Assembly (NCBI RefSeq): GCF_017566145.1
Contig: NZ_JABFCL010000003.1
Coordinates: 124,001-188,000 of the forward strand
Direction: 5' to 3'
Source of the DNA: Bittarella massiliensis (ex Durand et al. 2017)
GTDB taxonomy: Bacteria; Bacillota; Clostridia; Oscillospirales; Ruminococcaceae
DNA length: 64,000 bases
Shown in pieces: positions 26,002 to 33,864 of this stretch (the first letter of the stretch is position 1; each line of letters starts with the position of its first letter). Both the position numbers and the translations under genes were made by a program. The notes beneath the pieces were generated by a model, which was given only the letters and a program-made list of their open reading frames with translations, had not been told where the DNA came from and made no database searches.

Positions 26002-26134
26002 CGTCTACGGCAGCGAGGAAAAACCGCGTGTCCCAAACGCCTATTGTCCGAACGGGGAAAACGGGGCGGGTCCCCATCCCGTGAAGTTGTCAACCCCGCC
26101 GTTGGCGGGTTTGAATCCACGGCAGCGGGGAAAA
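25956..26134. repeat. Tandemly spaced direct repeat of about 67 bases, two units
   Basis: Unit 1 at 25956-26023 and unit 2 at 26068-26134 are offset by 112 bases and agree at roughly 60 of 67 positions by eye. Both contain GGGTCCCCATCCC, then GAAGTTGTCAA, a CCCGC...GCGGG stem, and ACGGCAGCG. The hairpin in unit 2 carries one mismatch. The elements look like a REP-like or small mobile palindromic repeat in the gap before the nucleoside hydrolase gene; copies elsewhere in the genome cannot be tested here. Confidence 0.7.
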
Positions 26135-26146
26135 GCGCGCACACGG

Positions 26147-26192
26147 AATAAACAATTTGAAGTATTTTAATCAAATAAACAATTTGTATAAT
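26147..26192 (+). promoter_or_regulatory. Promoter with paired 13-base direct repeats
   Basis: TATAAT at 26187-26192 is a consensus -10 box, 15 bases upstream of the nucleoside hydrolase ATG. No good -35 box is present. Instead AATAAACAATTTG occurs twice, at 26147-26159 and 26174-26186, 27 bases apart, and the second copy is part of the dyad CAAAT-AAACA-ATTTG (26172-26186). This suggests an activator- or repressor-controlled promoter. Confidence 0.6.
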
Positions 26193-26206
26193 TAGGAGGA
26201 CATCCC

Positions 26207-27172
26207 ATGCACAAGATCATCATCGACTGCGACACCGGAACCGACGACGCCATCGCCCTGGTGGCCGCCCTCAACAGCCCGGACATCGACCTGCGGGCCA
26301 TCACCACCGTCTCCGGCAACGTGGACCTCTGCTACACCGCCCCCAACTCCCTCAACCTGGCGCGGATGTTGGGCTTCCCGGTAAAGGTGGCCAAGGGCGC
26401 CCCCCAGCCCATCCTGCGGGACCTGAAGAAAATCCGCCTGATGGACGCCGACGAGGCCGGCGGCCTGCCCACCCACGGACAGACCGGCATGGGCGACGTG
26501 GTGTTGCCCGCGTGCGGCGAGCCCTTTTACGAGAAAAACGCCGTCGAGACCATCTGGGAGGAGGCCCAGGCCTGTGGCGGCGAGCTGGAGATCGTGGCCA
26601 TCGGCCCCCTGACCAACATCGCCCACGCCCTGATGGTCTACCCCCAGCTCAAGGAGGGGCTCATCAAGAAGATCTCCTTCATGGGCGGCGCGGCCTACGG
26701 CGGCAACACCACTGCCGTGGCGGAGTTCAACATCCTCTGCGACCCCGAGGCGGCCCGCATCGTCCTGCGCTCCGGCATCCCCCTGGTGATGGTCGGCCTC
26801 GACGTGACCGAAAAGGCCGCCGTCCCCGACGAGGATTGCGAGATCATCCGCCAGATGGGCACCAAAGACGCCGTTTTGGTGGCCGACATCCTCGACTTTA
26901 TGCGGATGCGCCGGGACGAGTTTGGCGGCGAGGACACCCTGATGCACGACGCCCTGGCCCTGGCCGCCGCCGTCCTGCCCGGGGTGGTCTCCGGCCACGA
27001 CTACTACGTGGACGTGGAGTGCGCCGGCGAGTACACCTTTGGCCACACCTATGTGCAAAAGGATCACCGCCTGACCCGCAGCGCCCCCAACTGCTGGGTC
27101 GCCGAAGAGGTGGATATGAACTGCTTTATGGACTGGCTCAAGGACTGCCTCGAGCAGAGCAAGAGCCGCTAG
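26207..27172 (+). CDS. Inosine-uridine nucleoside hydrolase family protein (paralogue 3)
   Basis: A 321-residue IUNH. IIIDCDTGTDDAIALVAAL carries the calcium-binding DxDxxxDD, IVAIGPLTNIAHAL and ISFMGGAAYGGNTT follow, and TLMHDALALAAA supplies the C-terminal Asp. It is more distant from the pair at 4.5-6.5 kb than these are from each other. TAGGAGGACATCCC precedes the ATG. It is followed 13 bases later by an ornithine-cyclodeaminase-like gene, so the two are one operon, which is an unusual partner for a nucleoside hydrolase. Confidence 0.92.
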   Translation: MHKIIIDCDTGTDDAIALVAALNSPDIDLRAITTVSGNVDLCYTAPNSLNLARMLGFPVKVAKGAPQPILRDLKKIRLMDADEAGGLPTHGQTGMGDVVLPACGEPFYEKNAVETIWEEAQACGGELEIVAIGPLTNIAHALMVYPQLKEGLIKKISFMGGAAYGGNTTAVAEFNILCDPEAARIVLRSGIPLVMVGLDVTEKAAVPDEDCEIIRQMGTKDAVLVADILDFMRMRRDEFGGEDTLMHDALALAAAVLPGVVSGHDYYVDVECAGEYTFGHTYVQKDHRLTRSAPNCWVAEEVDMNCFMDWLKDCLEQSKSR

Positions 27173-27185
27173 GGGAGGGGTCGTG

Positions 27186-28169
27186 ATGAGCGCCAACACC
27201 CGCCTCATCGACCGGGAGACGGTCGCCCGGCTGCTGGGGATGAAAGACTGCATCGCCGAGATGGAGCGCACCTTGATGGAGGTCTCCGCCGGCCAGTCGG
27301 TCAACCTGCAGCGGCAGATGATCCCCCAGCCCGAGGGCAACCTGTTCGCCATCATGGGCTCGGCCCTCACCGCCCAGTCCCTGGTGGGGAGCAAGGTCAT
27401 CGTATTTCCCGGGCAAAAGGCCAAGGAGAACGGCACCAGCCAGGGGATCATCCCCCTCTTTGATGGGAACACCGGCGCCCTTTTGGCCGTTGTCGACGGC
27501 GAGGGGGTCACCGGGGTGCGCACCGCCGCCACCAGCGCCGCCGCCACCAAGGCCCTGGCCCGCGCCGATGCGTCCGCCCTGGCCATCCTCGGGGCCGGGC
27601 GGCTGGGGCGGCTGCACATCGAGGCCGTCTGCAGCGTTCGCCCCATTCAGACAGTTTATGTCTGGGACATTGTCCCCGCCGCCACCGAGAGCTGCTGCGC
27701 CTGGGCCGAAAAGGCCTTCGGCGTCAAGGCTGTCCCCTGCCGGACGGCAAAGGAGGCGGTGATCCCCGCCGACATTGTCTGCACCGTCACCCAGTCGGCC
27801 CAGCCGGTTCTTCTGGGGGAGTGGCTGAAGCCGGGCGCTCACATCAACGCCGTCGGCGCCTGCGCCCCCCATGTCCGCGAGGTGGACACCGCTGCCGTCT
27901 GCCGCTCCCGGGTCTTTTTGGACTGGACCGAGGCCGCCCTGCGGGACACCGGCGACCTGGCCATCCCCATGAAAGAGGGGGCCTGGAGCCCGGAGGACGC
28001 GGCGGGTGAGATCGGCCGCGTCCTCTCCGGCGAGCTCCCCGGCCGCCGGGCCGAGGGGGAAATCACCCTCTTTGAGTCGGTGGGGATCGCCGTCGAGGAC
28101 CTGGCGGCAGCCGCCCTGGTCTACCGCCTGGCCGAGGAGCAGAATTTGGGCACCCTCGCCCGCTGGTGA
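27186..28169 (+). CDS. Ornithine cyclodeaminase / mu-crystallin family protein
   Basis: About 327 residues. The family order is visible: an N-terminal substrate half with RQMIPQPEGNLFAIMGSAL, then DGEGVTGVRTAATSAAATKAL and the NAD(P)-binding Rossmann motif AILGAGRLGRLHIEAV, and INAVGACAPHVREVD near the C-terminus. Family members include ornithine cyclodeaminase, alanine dehydrogenase-like enzymes, ketimine reductases and tauropine-type enzymes, so the exact substrate is open. The ATG at 27186 has GGAGGGG at five bases; a GTG one codon earlier is possible. Confidence 0.85.
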   Translation: MSANTRLIDRETVARLLGMKDCIAEMERTLMEVSAGQSVNLQRQMIPQPEGNLFAIMGSALTAQSLVGSKVIVFPGQKAKENGTSQGIIPLFDGNTGALLAVVDGEGVTGVRTAATSAAATKALARADASALAILGAGRLGRLHIEAVCSVRPIQTVYVWDIVPAATESCCAWAEKAFGVKAVPCRTAKEAVIPADIVCTVTQSAQPVLLGEWLKPGAHINAVGACAPHVREVDTAAVCRSRVFLDWTEAALRDTGDLAIPMKEGAWSPEDAAGEIGRVLSGELPGRRAEGEITLFESVGIAVEDLAAAALVYRLAEEQNLGTLARW

Positions 28170-28197
28170 CCCCTTTGCCCCTGAAAAGGGGCCGCAT

Positions 28198-28227
28198 TTG
28201 ACAAACTGGATAAAATGAGTTTAGAAT
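28198..28227 (+). promoter_or_regulatory. Promoter ahead of the DUF2871 gene, overlapping a terminator
   Basis: TTGACA (28198-28203), 18 bases, TAGAAT (28222-28227). The -10 box lies at the foot of the hairpin at 28225-28265, so transcription would start inside its first arm and the shortened stem may then be read through. Confidence 0.55.
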
Positions 28228-28269
28228 AGTCCTGTACAGAGACAGCCTGTCTGTGCAGGACTATTTTTT
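28225..28269 (+). terminator. Terminator after the OCD-like gene
   Basis: Sixteen-base arms (28225-28240, 28250-28265) with one wobble pair are followed by seven T. This ends the nucleoside hydrolase/OCD unit. Confidence 0.88.
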
Positions 28270-28312
28270 TGCCGCGCCGCCGGCCTGGCAGCCTTTGCAA
28301 GGGGGAATATTT

Positions 28313-28735
28313 GTGAAAAAATGTATCAATACCGCCTTTTTCTACGCGGTGGCCGCCCTGGCGGGCGGGGTTTACTTTCGCGAGTTTACCAAGTTCAACC
28401 AGTTCACCGGCGTCACCGCCCTGGGCAAACTCCACACCCACCTGTTTTTGCTGGGAATGGTGATCTTCCTGTTACTTTCGGCCCTGGATGCGCCCCTCTC
28501 CCTCACCCGCGCGCCCGGCTTCGGGCGGTTTTACATTCTCTATAACGCGGGGGTTGCCCTCACCGCCGTGATGATGGCCGTCCGCGGCACCGTTCAGGTG
28601 CTGGCCCTCTCCCTCTCCCGCGGGGCCGACGCCGCCCTTTCGGGGATTGCCGGCCTCGGGCACATCCTCACCGGCGTCTCCCTCGTCCTCCTCTTTCTCC
28701 TCCTCCGCCGGGCGGCTGCCCAGCGCCACTGCTAG
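28313..28735 (+). CDS. DUF2871 family membrane protein
   Basis: A 140-residue protein with four hydrophobic segments. VYFREFTKFNQFTGVTALGKLHTHLF is split across the first loop and matches the DUF2871 pattern (REFTKFNGFTGKTALGxxHTH). The GTG at 28313 follows AAGGGGGA at six bases. The conserved HTH in the second segment suggests a metal- or haem-like site, but no function is known. It stands alone between two terminators. Confidence 0.88.
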   Translation: MKKCINTAFFYAVAALAGGVYFREFTKFNQFTGVTALGKLHTHLFLLGMVIFLLLSALDAPLSLTRAPGFGRFYILYNAGVALTAVMMAVRGTVQVLALSLSRGADAALSGIAGLGHILTGVSLVLLFLLLRRAAAQRHC

Positions 28736-28751
28736 GAGAATTTGACAGAAA

Positions 28752-28809
28752 AACAGAACAGGTGCGAATGGGAAAAACGCCCAACTCGCACCTGCTCTGT
28801 TATTTTTTT
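28752..28809 (+). terminator. Terminator after the DUF2871 gene
   Basis: Sixteen-base arms (28752-28767 and 28786-28801) with one mismatch are followed by a T run to 28809. It is 16 bases past the stop. Confidence 0.88.
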
Positions 28810-28831
28810 GCGGTATTATACTTTTGGTATA

Positions 28832-29581
28832 TTATCGGGTGACTCGCGCCTGCCGAACAGCCGCCATAAAGTCGGCCACATGGGCGGGGCAGAGCTCATT
28901 TTCTGCATTGTGGCCCTCTTTGAAATAGCTGCCCACAATTGCCCCGTCGGCCAGGGCCAGCTGTGTGGCGGCGGTCTCGGCGGTCAGCCCGGCCCCCACG
29001 ATCAGGGGTGCCCGCCCGGCGATCAGCCGCCCGAACGTCCGGATTTTTTCCAGCCCGGTGTCCAGTCCGGTGCCCGCCCCGGTCACTACAATGGCGTCGC
29101 AGCGCTTCAGGGCCAGCTCCATGTCCTCCTCCAGCGGCCGGCCGGAGAGATAGGGCTGGTACTTAAAGCGCACCCCACCCAGCAGGCAGGCGCTGCTGTC
29201 CGCCCGCAGGGCGGCCAGGTGCTGGGCGAAAGCGGGTTCGTCCTGGGGGGCAAGGTGTCCGGCCACCGAGTCCCACTGGATGAACTGGGCCCCGTACGCC
29301 CCGGCGAGGGCAAAGGCCCGGTCCAGGTCGTGGAGGACGTTGACCCCCCGCACGGTCCGGGGGCGCTCGGCGGCAATGCGGGCGAGGACCTGCTCCACCT
29401 CGTCGGCGGTGCCGTAGTAGTCCTCCACAATCACCCCGTCCACCCCGTTTTCCAGCAGGGTGTCCAGCTCCCCCATGGCCCGCTCCACTGTCTCTTCCGG
29501 GGTGTCCCCCTTGAGGTGAAGCATCCCCAAGATCGGCTTTTCCGCCGCGAAGAGGGAGAGAAATCGGCTGTTTTTTGGCAT
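28832..29581 (-). CDS. BtpA/SgcQ family TIM-barrel protein (copy 2)
   Basis: About 249 residues. ILGMLHLKGDTPEETVERAM, GVDGVIVEDYYGT, AQFIQWDSVAGH, AIVVTGAGTG and GAIVGSYFKEGHN follow the BtpA order and match copy 1 at 23494-24306 (for example GAIIGSSFKEDGN there). The start at 29581 has GAGGAGGCAG eight bases before it. It is shorter at the N-terminus than copy 1 and replaces LLPLPGSP with LKGDTP, so substrate recognition probably differs. It is separated by 140 bases from proS upstream. Confidence 0.8.
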   Translation of the reverse strand: MPKNSRFLSLFAAEKPILGMLHLKGDTPEETVERAMGELDTLLENGVDGVIVEDYYGTADEVEQVLARIAAERPRTVRGVNVLHDLDRAFALAGAYGAQFIQWDSVAGHLAPQDEPAFAQHLAALRADSSACLLGGVRFKYQPYLSGRPLEEDMELALKRCDAIVVTGAGTGLDTGLEKIRTFGRLIAGRAPLIVGAGLTAETAATQLALADGAIVGSYFKEGHNAENELCPAHVADFMAAVRQARVTR

Positions 29582-29722
29582 GGCGACTGCCTCCTCTGTC
29601 CGTTGGGCAGAGAAGCGGCGGCGGGGCAATCTCCCCGGCCGCCGCTTTTCCGCGCATCCGTCCCCCTGCCCCGGCGCGCCGGGCGGGGGGACTGCTATTG
29701 TATGGGTTTTGTCGGGCGGCCC

Positions 29723-31456
29723 TTACAGCTGGTCGTCCAACCGCTTTTGCAGCATGGCGGCGATCTCCTTGACCCGGCCGGCGGCCTCGGCCACCGGCAC
29801 CGTCTCGGCGATCGACTTGTCCCGGGTCTTGAGCTCCACCACCCCCTGCTTCAGGTTGCGGGGGCTCACCACCACCCGGATGGGCACCCCCAGCAAGTCG
29901 GCGTCGGCAAACTGCACCCCGGCCGAGAGGTCGCGGTCGTCGTAGAGCACCTCGAACCCGGCGTCGCACAGCTGGCCGTAGAGGGCGTCGGCCTGCCCCT
30001 TCACCGCCTCGTCGGCCCGCTTGATGGCGTTGATGTGCACCTGCCAGGGGGCGATGGAGATGGGCCAGACCGGGCCGTAGTCGTCGGCCCCGTCCTCGAT
30101 GACGCTGGCCAGCAACCGCCCCACGCCGATGCCGTAGCAGCCCATGATGGGGGTCTTGAGCTGGCCGTCTTTGTCGGCATAGGTCATCCCCATGGACTTG
30201 GTGTACTTGTCGCCCAGCTGGAAGATGTTGCCCACCTCAATGCCGTTTTTGAGGGTGATGTGGGCCTTGCCGCACTGGGGGCAGACCATCTCCTCGGTGA
30301 CCTTGCTCAAGTCGGCAAACCGCTCGTCGGGGTAGACGCGCAGGTCGCAGTTTTTCACGTGGACGTCCACCTCGTTGCCGCCGCAGACCACGTTGTACAT
30401 CCCCTTGAGGGAGAGGTCGAACCAGACCTCGATCCCCTCGTCAAGCCCCTGGGGCCCGATGTAGCCGTAGGTGATGGGATCGCTGCCGTCCTCGTCCACC
30501 CGGGGGGCGATGTTGGTGCCCAGCAGCCGGCGGACCTTGGCCTCGTTGACCTCTAAGTCGCCCCGCACAAAGACCACCACCGCCTTGCCGGTGTCCTCCC
30601 GGGTGAAGACCACCGCCTTCACCAGCCGGTTTTGGGGGATGCCCAAAAAGTCGCACAGGCTCTCGATGTCCTTGGTGCCGGGGGTGGGAACCCGCTCGGG
30701 CTCCCGGCACTCGCCCAGGTCCTCCACCGGGGCCAACACCCCGGTGGCCACCTCCATGTTGGCGCGGTAGCCGCACTCGGGGCAGATGGCAATGGTGTCC
30801 TCGCCGTCGTCGCAGAGGAACATGAACTCGTGGGCGATGGCGCCGCCCATCATCCCGCTGTCGGACTTGACCGAGACCACATGCCCCAGCCCGGCCCGCT
30901 TGTAGATGCGCTCATAGGCCTCGTGGCAGCGGTAGTAGTACTTCTCCAAATCCTCCCAGCTGGTGTGGAAGGAGTAGGCGTCCTTCATGGTGAACTCCCG
31001 CACCCGGATCAACCCGCCCCGGGGCCGGGCCTCGTCGCGGAACTTGGTCTGTATCTGGTAGATCATGAAGGGGTATTTCAGGTAGCTCTTCCCCTCGGTG
31101 CGGGCCAGGTGGACAGCCGCCTCCTCGTGGGTCATGCCCAAGAGCATCCCGTGGCCGGTGCGGTCGGTAAAGCGCAAAAGCTCTTTGCCCACGCTCTCGT
31201 AGCGGCCCGACTCGTCCCACAGCTCCCGGGGCAGCACCACCGGGAAGAGGACCTCCTGCCCGTCGATGCGGTCCATCTCCTGGCGGATGATCTTCTCAAT
31301 TTTGGCGGCCACCCGCTTGGCGGGGGTCAGCAGGGAGTAGATGCCCGCGCCGACCTGGCGGATGTAGCCGCCCCGGATCAGCAGCCCGTGGCTCTTGAGC
31401 TGCGCCTCCGAGGGCCACTCCTTGTAGCGCTCGCCGATGAGTGCACTCATTTTCAT
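29723..31456 (-). CDS. proS: Prolyl-tRNA synthetase (bacterial type with editing domain)
   Basis: About 577 residues, the normal length of bacterial ProRS. Class II motif 2 is in TKFRDEARPRGGLIRVREFTM written over about residues 140-165, with the catalytic Arg residues; motif 3 is GCYGIGVGRLLASV near residue 445. The inserted editing domain lies between about residues 225 and 405, including the Cys-containing CPECGYRANMEVA at its start and CPQCGKAH near its end. The C-terminal anticodon-binding domain begins WPISIAPWQVHI. The ATG at 31456 is preferred over a GTG nine bases upstream that sits on the ribosome site. Confidence 0.96.
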   Translation of the reverse strand: MKMSALIGERYKEWPSEAQLKSHGLLIRGGYIRQVGAGIYSLLTPAKRVAAKIEKIIRQEMDRIDGQEVLFPVVLPRELWDESGRYESVGKELLRFTDRTGHGMLLGMTHEEAAVHLARTEGKSYLKYPFMIYQIQTKFRDEARPRGGLIRVREFTMKDAYSFHTSWEDLEKYYYRCHEAYERIYKRAGLGHVVSVKSDSGMMGGAIAHEFMFLCDDGEDTIAICPECGYRANMEVATGVLAPVEDLGECREPERVPTPGTKDIESLCDFLGIPQNRLVKAVVFTREDTGKAVVVFVRGDLEVNEAKVRRLLGTNIAPRVDEDGSDPITYGYIGPQGLDEGIEVWFDLSLKGMYNVVCGGNEVDVHVKNCDLRVYPDERFADLSKVTEEMVCPQCGKAHITLKNGIEVGNIFQLGDKYTKSMGMTYADKDGQLKTPIMGCYGIGVGRLLASVIEDGADDYGPVWPISIAPWQVHINAIKRADEAVKGQADALYGQLCDAGFEVLYDDRDLSAGVQFADADLLGVPIRVVVSPRNLKQGVVELKTRDKSIAETVPVAEAAGRVKEIAAMLQKRLDDQL

Positions 31457-31630
31457 TTTTCGCACGATCCTTTCTAGCCCTCTCCGGCCCGGCCAAAGAG
31501 GGGGCGGCCGGGCCGCCCTTTTTCAGTCTCACAGATACAGTAAGTGTAGCATCTTCCCAAGGCCCCTGTCAAACCCTAAAATGCCGCCGCCAAGCCCTTT
31601 GGGGGCGGCTTTTGCGCCCGGCGCCCAAAG

Positions 31631-31670
31631 AAAAGGCCGCCTCGCCTTCTCCGCGGCGGGGCGGCCTTTT
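31631..31670 (-). terminator. Terminator of the two-component operon
   Basis: Sixteen-base arms (31631-31646, 31655-31670) with one wobble pair, ending TTTT on the minus strand, eight bases past the kinase stop. A second stem at about 31582-31607 with TTTT on the plus side lies nearby. Confidence 0.7.
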
Positions 31671-31677
31671 GCAGCTG

Positions 31678-33864
31678 TCAGGAATCTGCCGGTTCGGGGG
31701 CGGGTCCCCCCGCGCCGGAATCGGGGACGGCGGGCGGTTCGGGGGCCTTTTCGGCGGCCTCCATCTGTTCGGCCAGCTCCCGCTCGGTTTTGGGGGCGGG
31801 GATCTGGGGGAAGGTGACAATGGCCTTGAAGAGGTCGCCGTCCACCAGGATGGTGAGCTTGCCCCCCAGCCGGTCGACAAAGGTGTCGGCAATGGCCAGT
31901 CCCAGGCCGCTGCCCTCGGTGGTGCGGGAGAGGTCTCCCCGCACAAACCGCTCCTTCATCTGTTCCCCGGCAAAGTTCATCTGGTAGCTGGAGATGTTTT
32001 TGAAGATGACCGACACCGTCCGTTCGCTGTCCACAATGTCGATGTAGGCCCGGGAGCCGGGAAGGGAGTACTTGGTGATGTTGACGATCAGGTTTTCAAA
32101 GACCCGGTAGAGCTTGACCCCGTCGGTGAGCACGTAGAGGGGCCGCTCGCTGCGCCCGGGGATCAGCTCGATCCCGCTGCGCTCCACCACCTCTTCCAGT
32201 TCGCCCACCGCCTGTTCCAGCAGCTGGCAGATGTCCAGGGGGGCCAGCTGCAGTTCCAGGTTGCCGCTGGTGGCCTTGGAGAGGTCGAAGATGTCCTGTA
32301 CCAGGCTCTTGAGCCGCTGGGACTTCTGGTCGATGATGGCCACGTAGTCGTTCGCCTCGGGCGGGGAGAGGGCCTGCTGGCGCAGCAGCTGGGTGTAGCT
32401 GATGATGGAGGTGAGGGGGGTCTTGAGGTCGTGGGAGACGTTGGTGATCAGGTCAACCTTCATCTTCTCGCTGTGGATGCGGGTCTCAATGGCCCCCTTC
32501 ACGTTCTCCTGCATGTCCCGCACCGCGTGAAAGAGGGGGTAGAGGTCGTCCTCCGGGTCCAGGGAGATGGTCTGGTCCAGCTCTCCCCGGGAGATGGCGC
32601 CCACGTAGTCGATGACCTGGCCCAGCTGGCGGATGATCTTGAAGTAGTCGAAGATCAGTTTGCCCACCAGGGCCACGGCCAGCACCGCCAACCCCATCCC
32701 CACCAGGACGAAGAAGCCGGACGAACTCATCAGCGCCAGTGCCGCCGAGAGGAAGGCCAGAATCCCCAGGAAGATGGCCACCAGCAGGCTGGTCAAAAAC
32801 TGGCGGCGGATTTTTTGCTGAAAGGGGAATTGCAGGTTGTAGCGCCGCACCAGGGAGAAGATGACCGAGGGGATGTTGACCCGGAAGGTCTTAAAACCGG
32901 TGTACTTGAGATCCCAGTAGAGCGCCAGCACCGACAGCCAAAAGAGGATGGACATGACCCAGGGGGTGCCGTCGGTGAGGATGGAGGAGTAGGAGACGGT
33001 GTAGCCGTCCAGCAGGCTGCCGGCGGCAGCAACGGCCAGGAGGATGCCCAGCACGTACTTGAACTCATAGGGGATGCGGCGGAGGCGGCGGGCCACCCCC
33101 TCGCCGAAGCGGCGCAGGGAGCGGTGGAGCACCAGCGAGAGCCCCAGGCCGATGAGGGAGAGGCTGATCCACAGGGGCATGGCCCGAAAGAGGGTCAAGC
33201 TGTCGTGCCAGTTGGTGTAGTCCACCGCGGCCAAGAGACCCGAGTTGGAATAGGTGCGGATGTCGGGAATGGCGATGAGGACGACCCCGTCCCCGTCGGT
33301 GGCGGGGTTGTAGTAAAAGGGATAGCTCTCGCCGTAGTAGCCGGCGTACTCCACCTGCTGGGGCGGCTGGTTCCCGGTCTCCCCCTCGGGGCGGTAGTAG
33401 GCGGTGGTGGTCCCCTGGTCGTAGATGAGCCAGAAGTCGTACTGGTTTTGCTGGCAGGAGGCGAGAAAGGCGTCCCGGTCGGGGTAGGAGGTGTTGGTGT
33501 AAACCGCCTCATTCTTGACGTTTTGGGCGTAGACTTGCATCCCGTAGGCGAGGGAATCCAGGTAGTTGGAACTGCTGCCGAAGGTGATCTGGCTGGAGGG
33601 CTCCTCCACCAGCCCCTCTGTCGCTGCGGCGGGGGAGGTGCTGCCCAGCCCCTCGTTGCAGAGGTTGATGACGCTGTTGATGGAGTAGGTGAAATCCCTG
33701 GTTTGGTAGAAGTTGTCGCTTCCGTCCCCGGTGTGGTAGTGGGCGTACTGCAGCAGGGAAAAGCCCGCCAGCGTCAGGCTGATGACCGCGGCGAAGAACA
33801 GCAAAAAGGCGGCTAGGGCCAGGCTGCGGCCCCGCGCGTCAGAGTTTTTCGATCTTGTATCCAA
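31678..33864 (-). CDS. Multi-spanning sensor histidine kinase
   Basis: A 728-residue kinase starting with TTG inside the end of the response-regulator gene (26-base overlap). Residues 13-38 form a first membrane helix, about 40-210 an outer domain, and about 220-410 hold six or more further helices. A HAMP-like linker follows. The HisKA box is NVSHDLKTPLTSIISY with His478; the ATPase domain carries the N box FENLIVNITKYS and the G box GSGLGLAIADTF. The domain order resembles VanS-like kinases of Clostridia but with extra membrane helices. It should phosphorylate the regulator encoded just upstream. The C-terminus is Pro/Glu-rich. Confidence 0.9.
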   Translation of the reverse strand: MDTRSKNSDARGRSLALAAFLLFFAAVISLTLAGFSLLQYAHYHTGDGSDNFYQTRDFTYSINSVINLCNEGLGSTSPAAATEGLVEEPSSQITFGSSSNYLDSLAYGMQVYAQNVKNEAVYTNTSYPDRDAFLASCQQNQYDFWLIYDQGTTTAYYRPEGETGNQPPQQVEYAGYYGESYPFYYNPATDGDGVVLIAIPDIRTYSNSGLLAAVDYTNWHDSLTLFRAMPLWISLSLIGLGLSLVLHRSLRRFGEGVARRLRRIPYEFKYVLGILLAVAAAGSLLDGYTVSYSSILTDGTPWVMSILFWLSVLALYWDLKYTGFKTFRVNIPSVIFSLVRRYNLQFPFQQKIRRQFLTSLLVAIFLGILAFLSAALALMSSSGFFVLVGMGLAVLAVALVGKLIFDYFKIIRQLGQVIDYVGAISRGELDQTISLDPEDDLYPLFHAVRDMQENVKGAIETRIHSEKMKVDLITNVSHDLKTPLTSIISYTQLLRQQALSPPEANDYVAIIDQKSQRLKSLVQDIFDLSKATSGNLELQLAPLDICQLLEQAVGELEEVVERSGIELIPGRSERPLYVLTDGVKLYRVFENLIVNITKYSLPGSRAYIDIVDSERTVSVIFKNISSYQMNFAGEQMKERFVRGDLSRTTEGSGLGLAIADTFVDRLGGKLTILVDGDLFKAIVTFPQIPAPKTERELAEQMEAAEKAPEPPAVPDSGAGGPAPEPADS

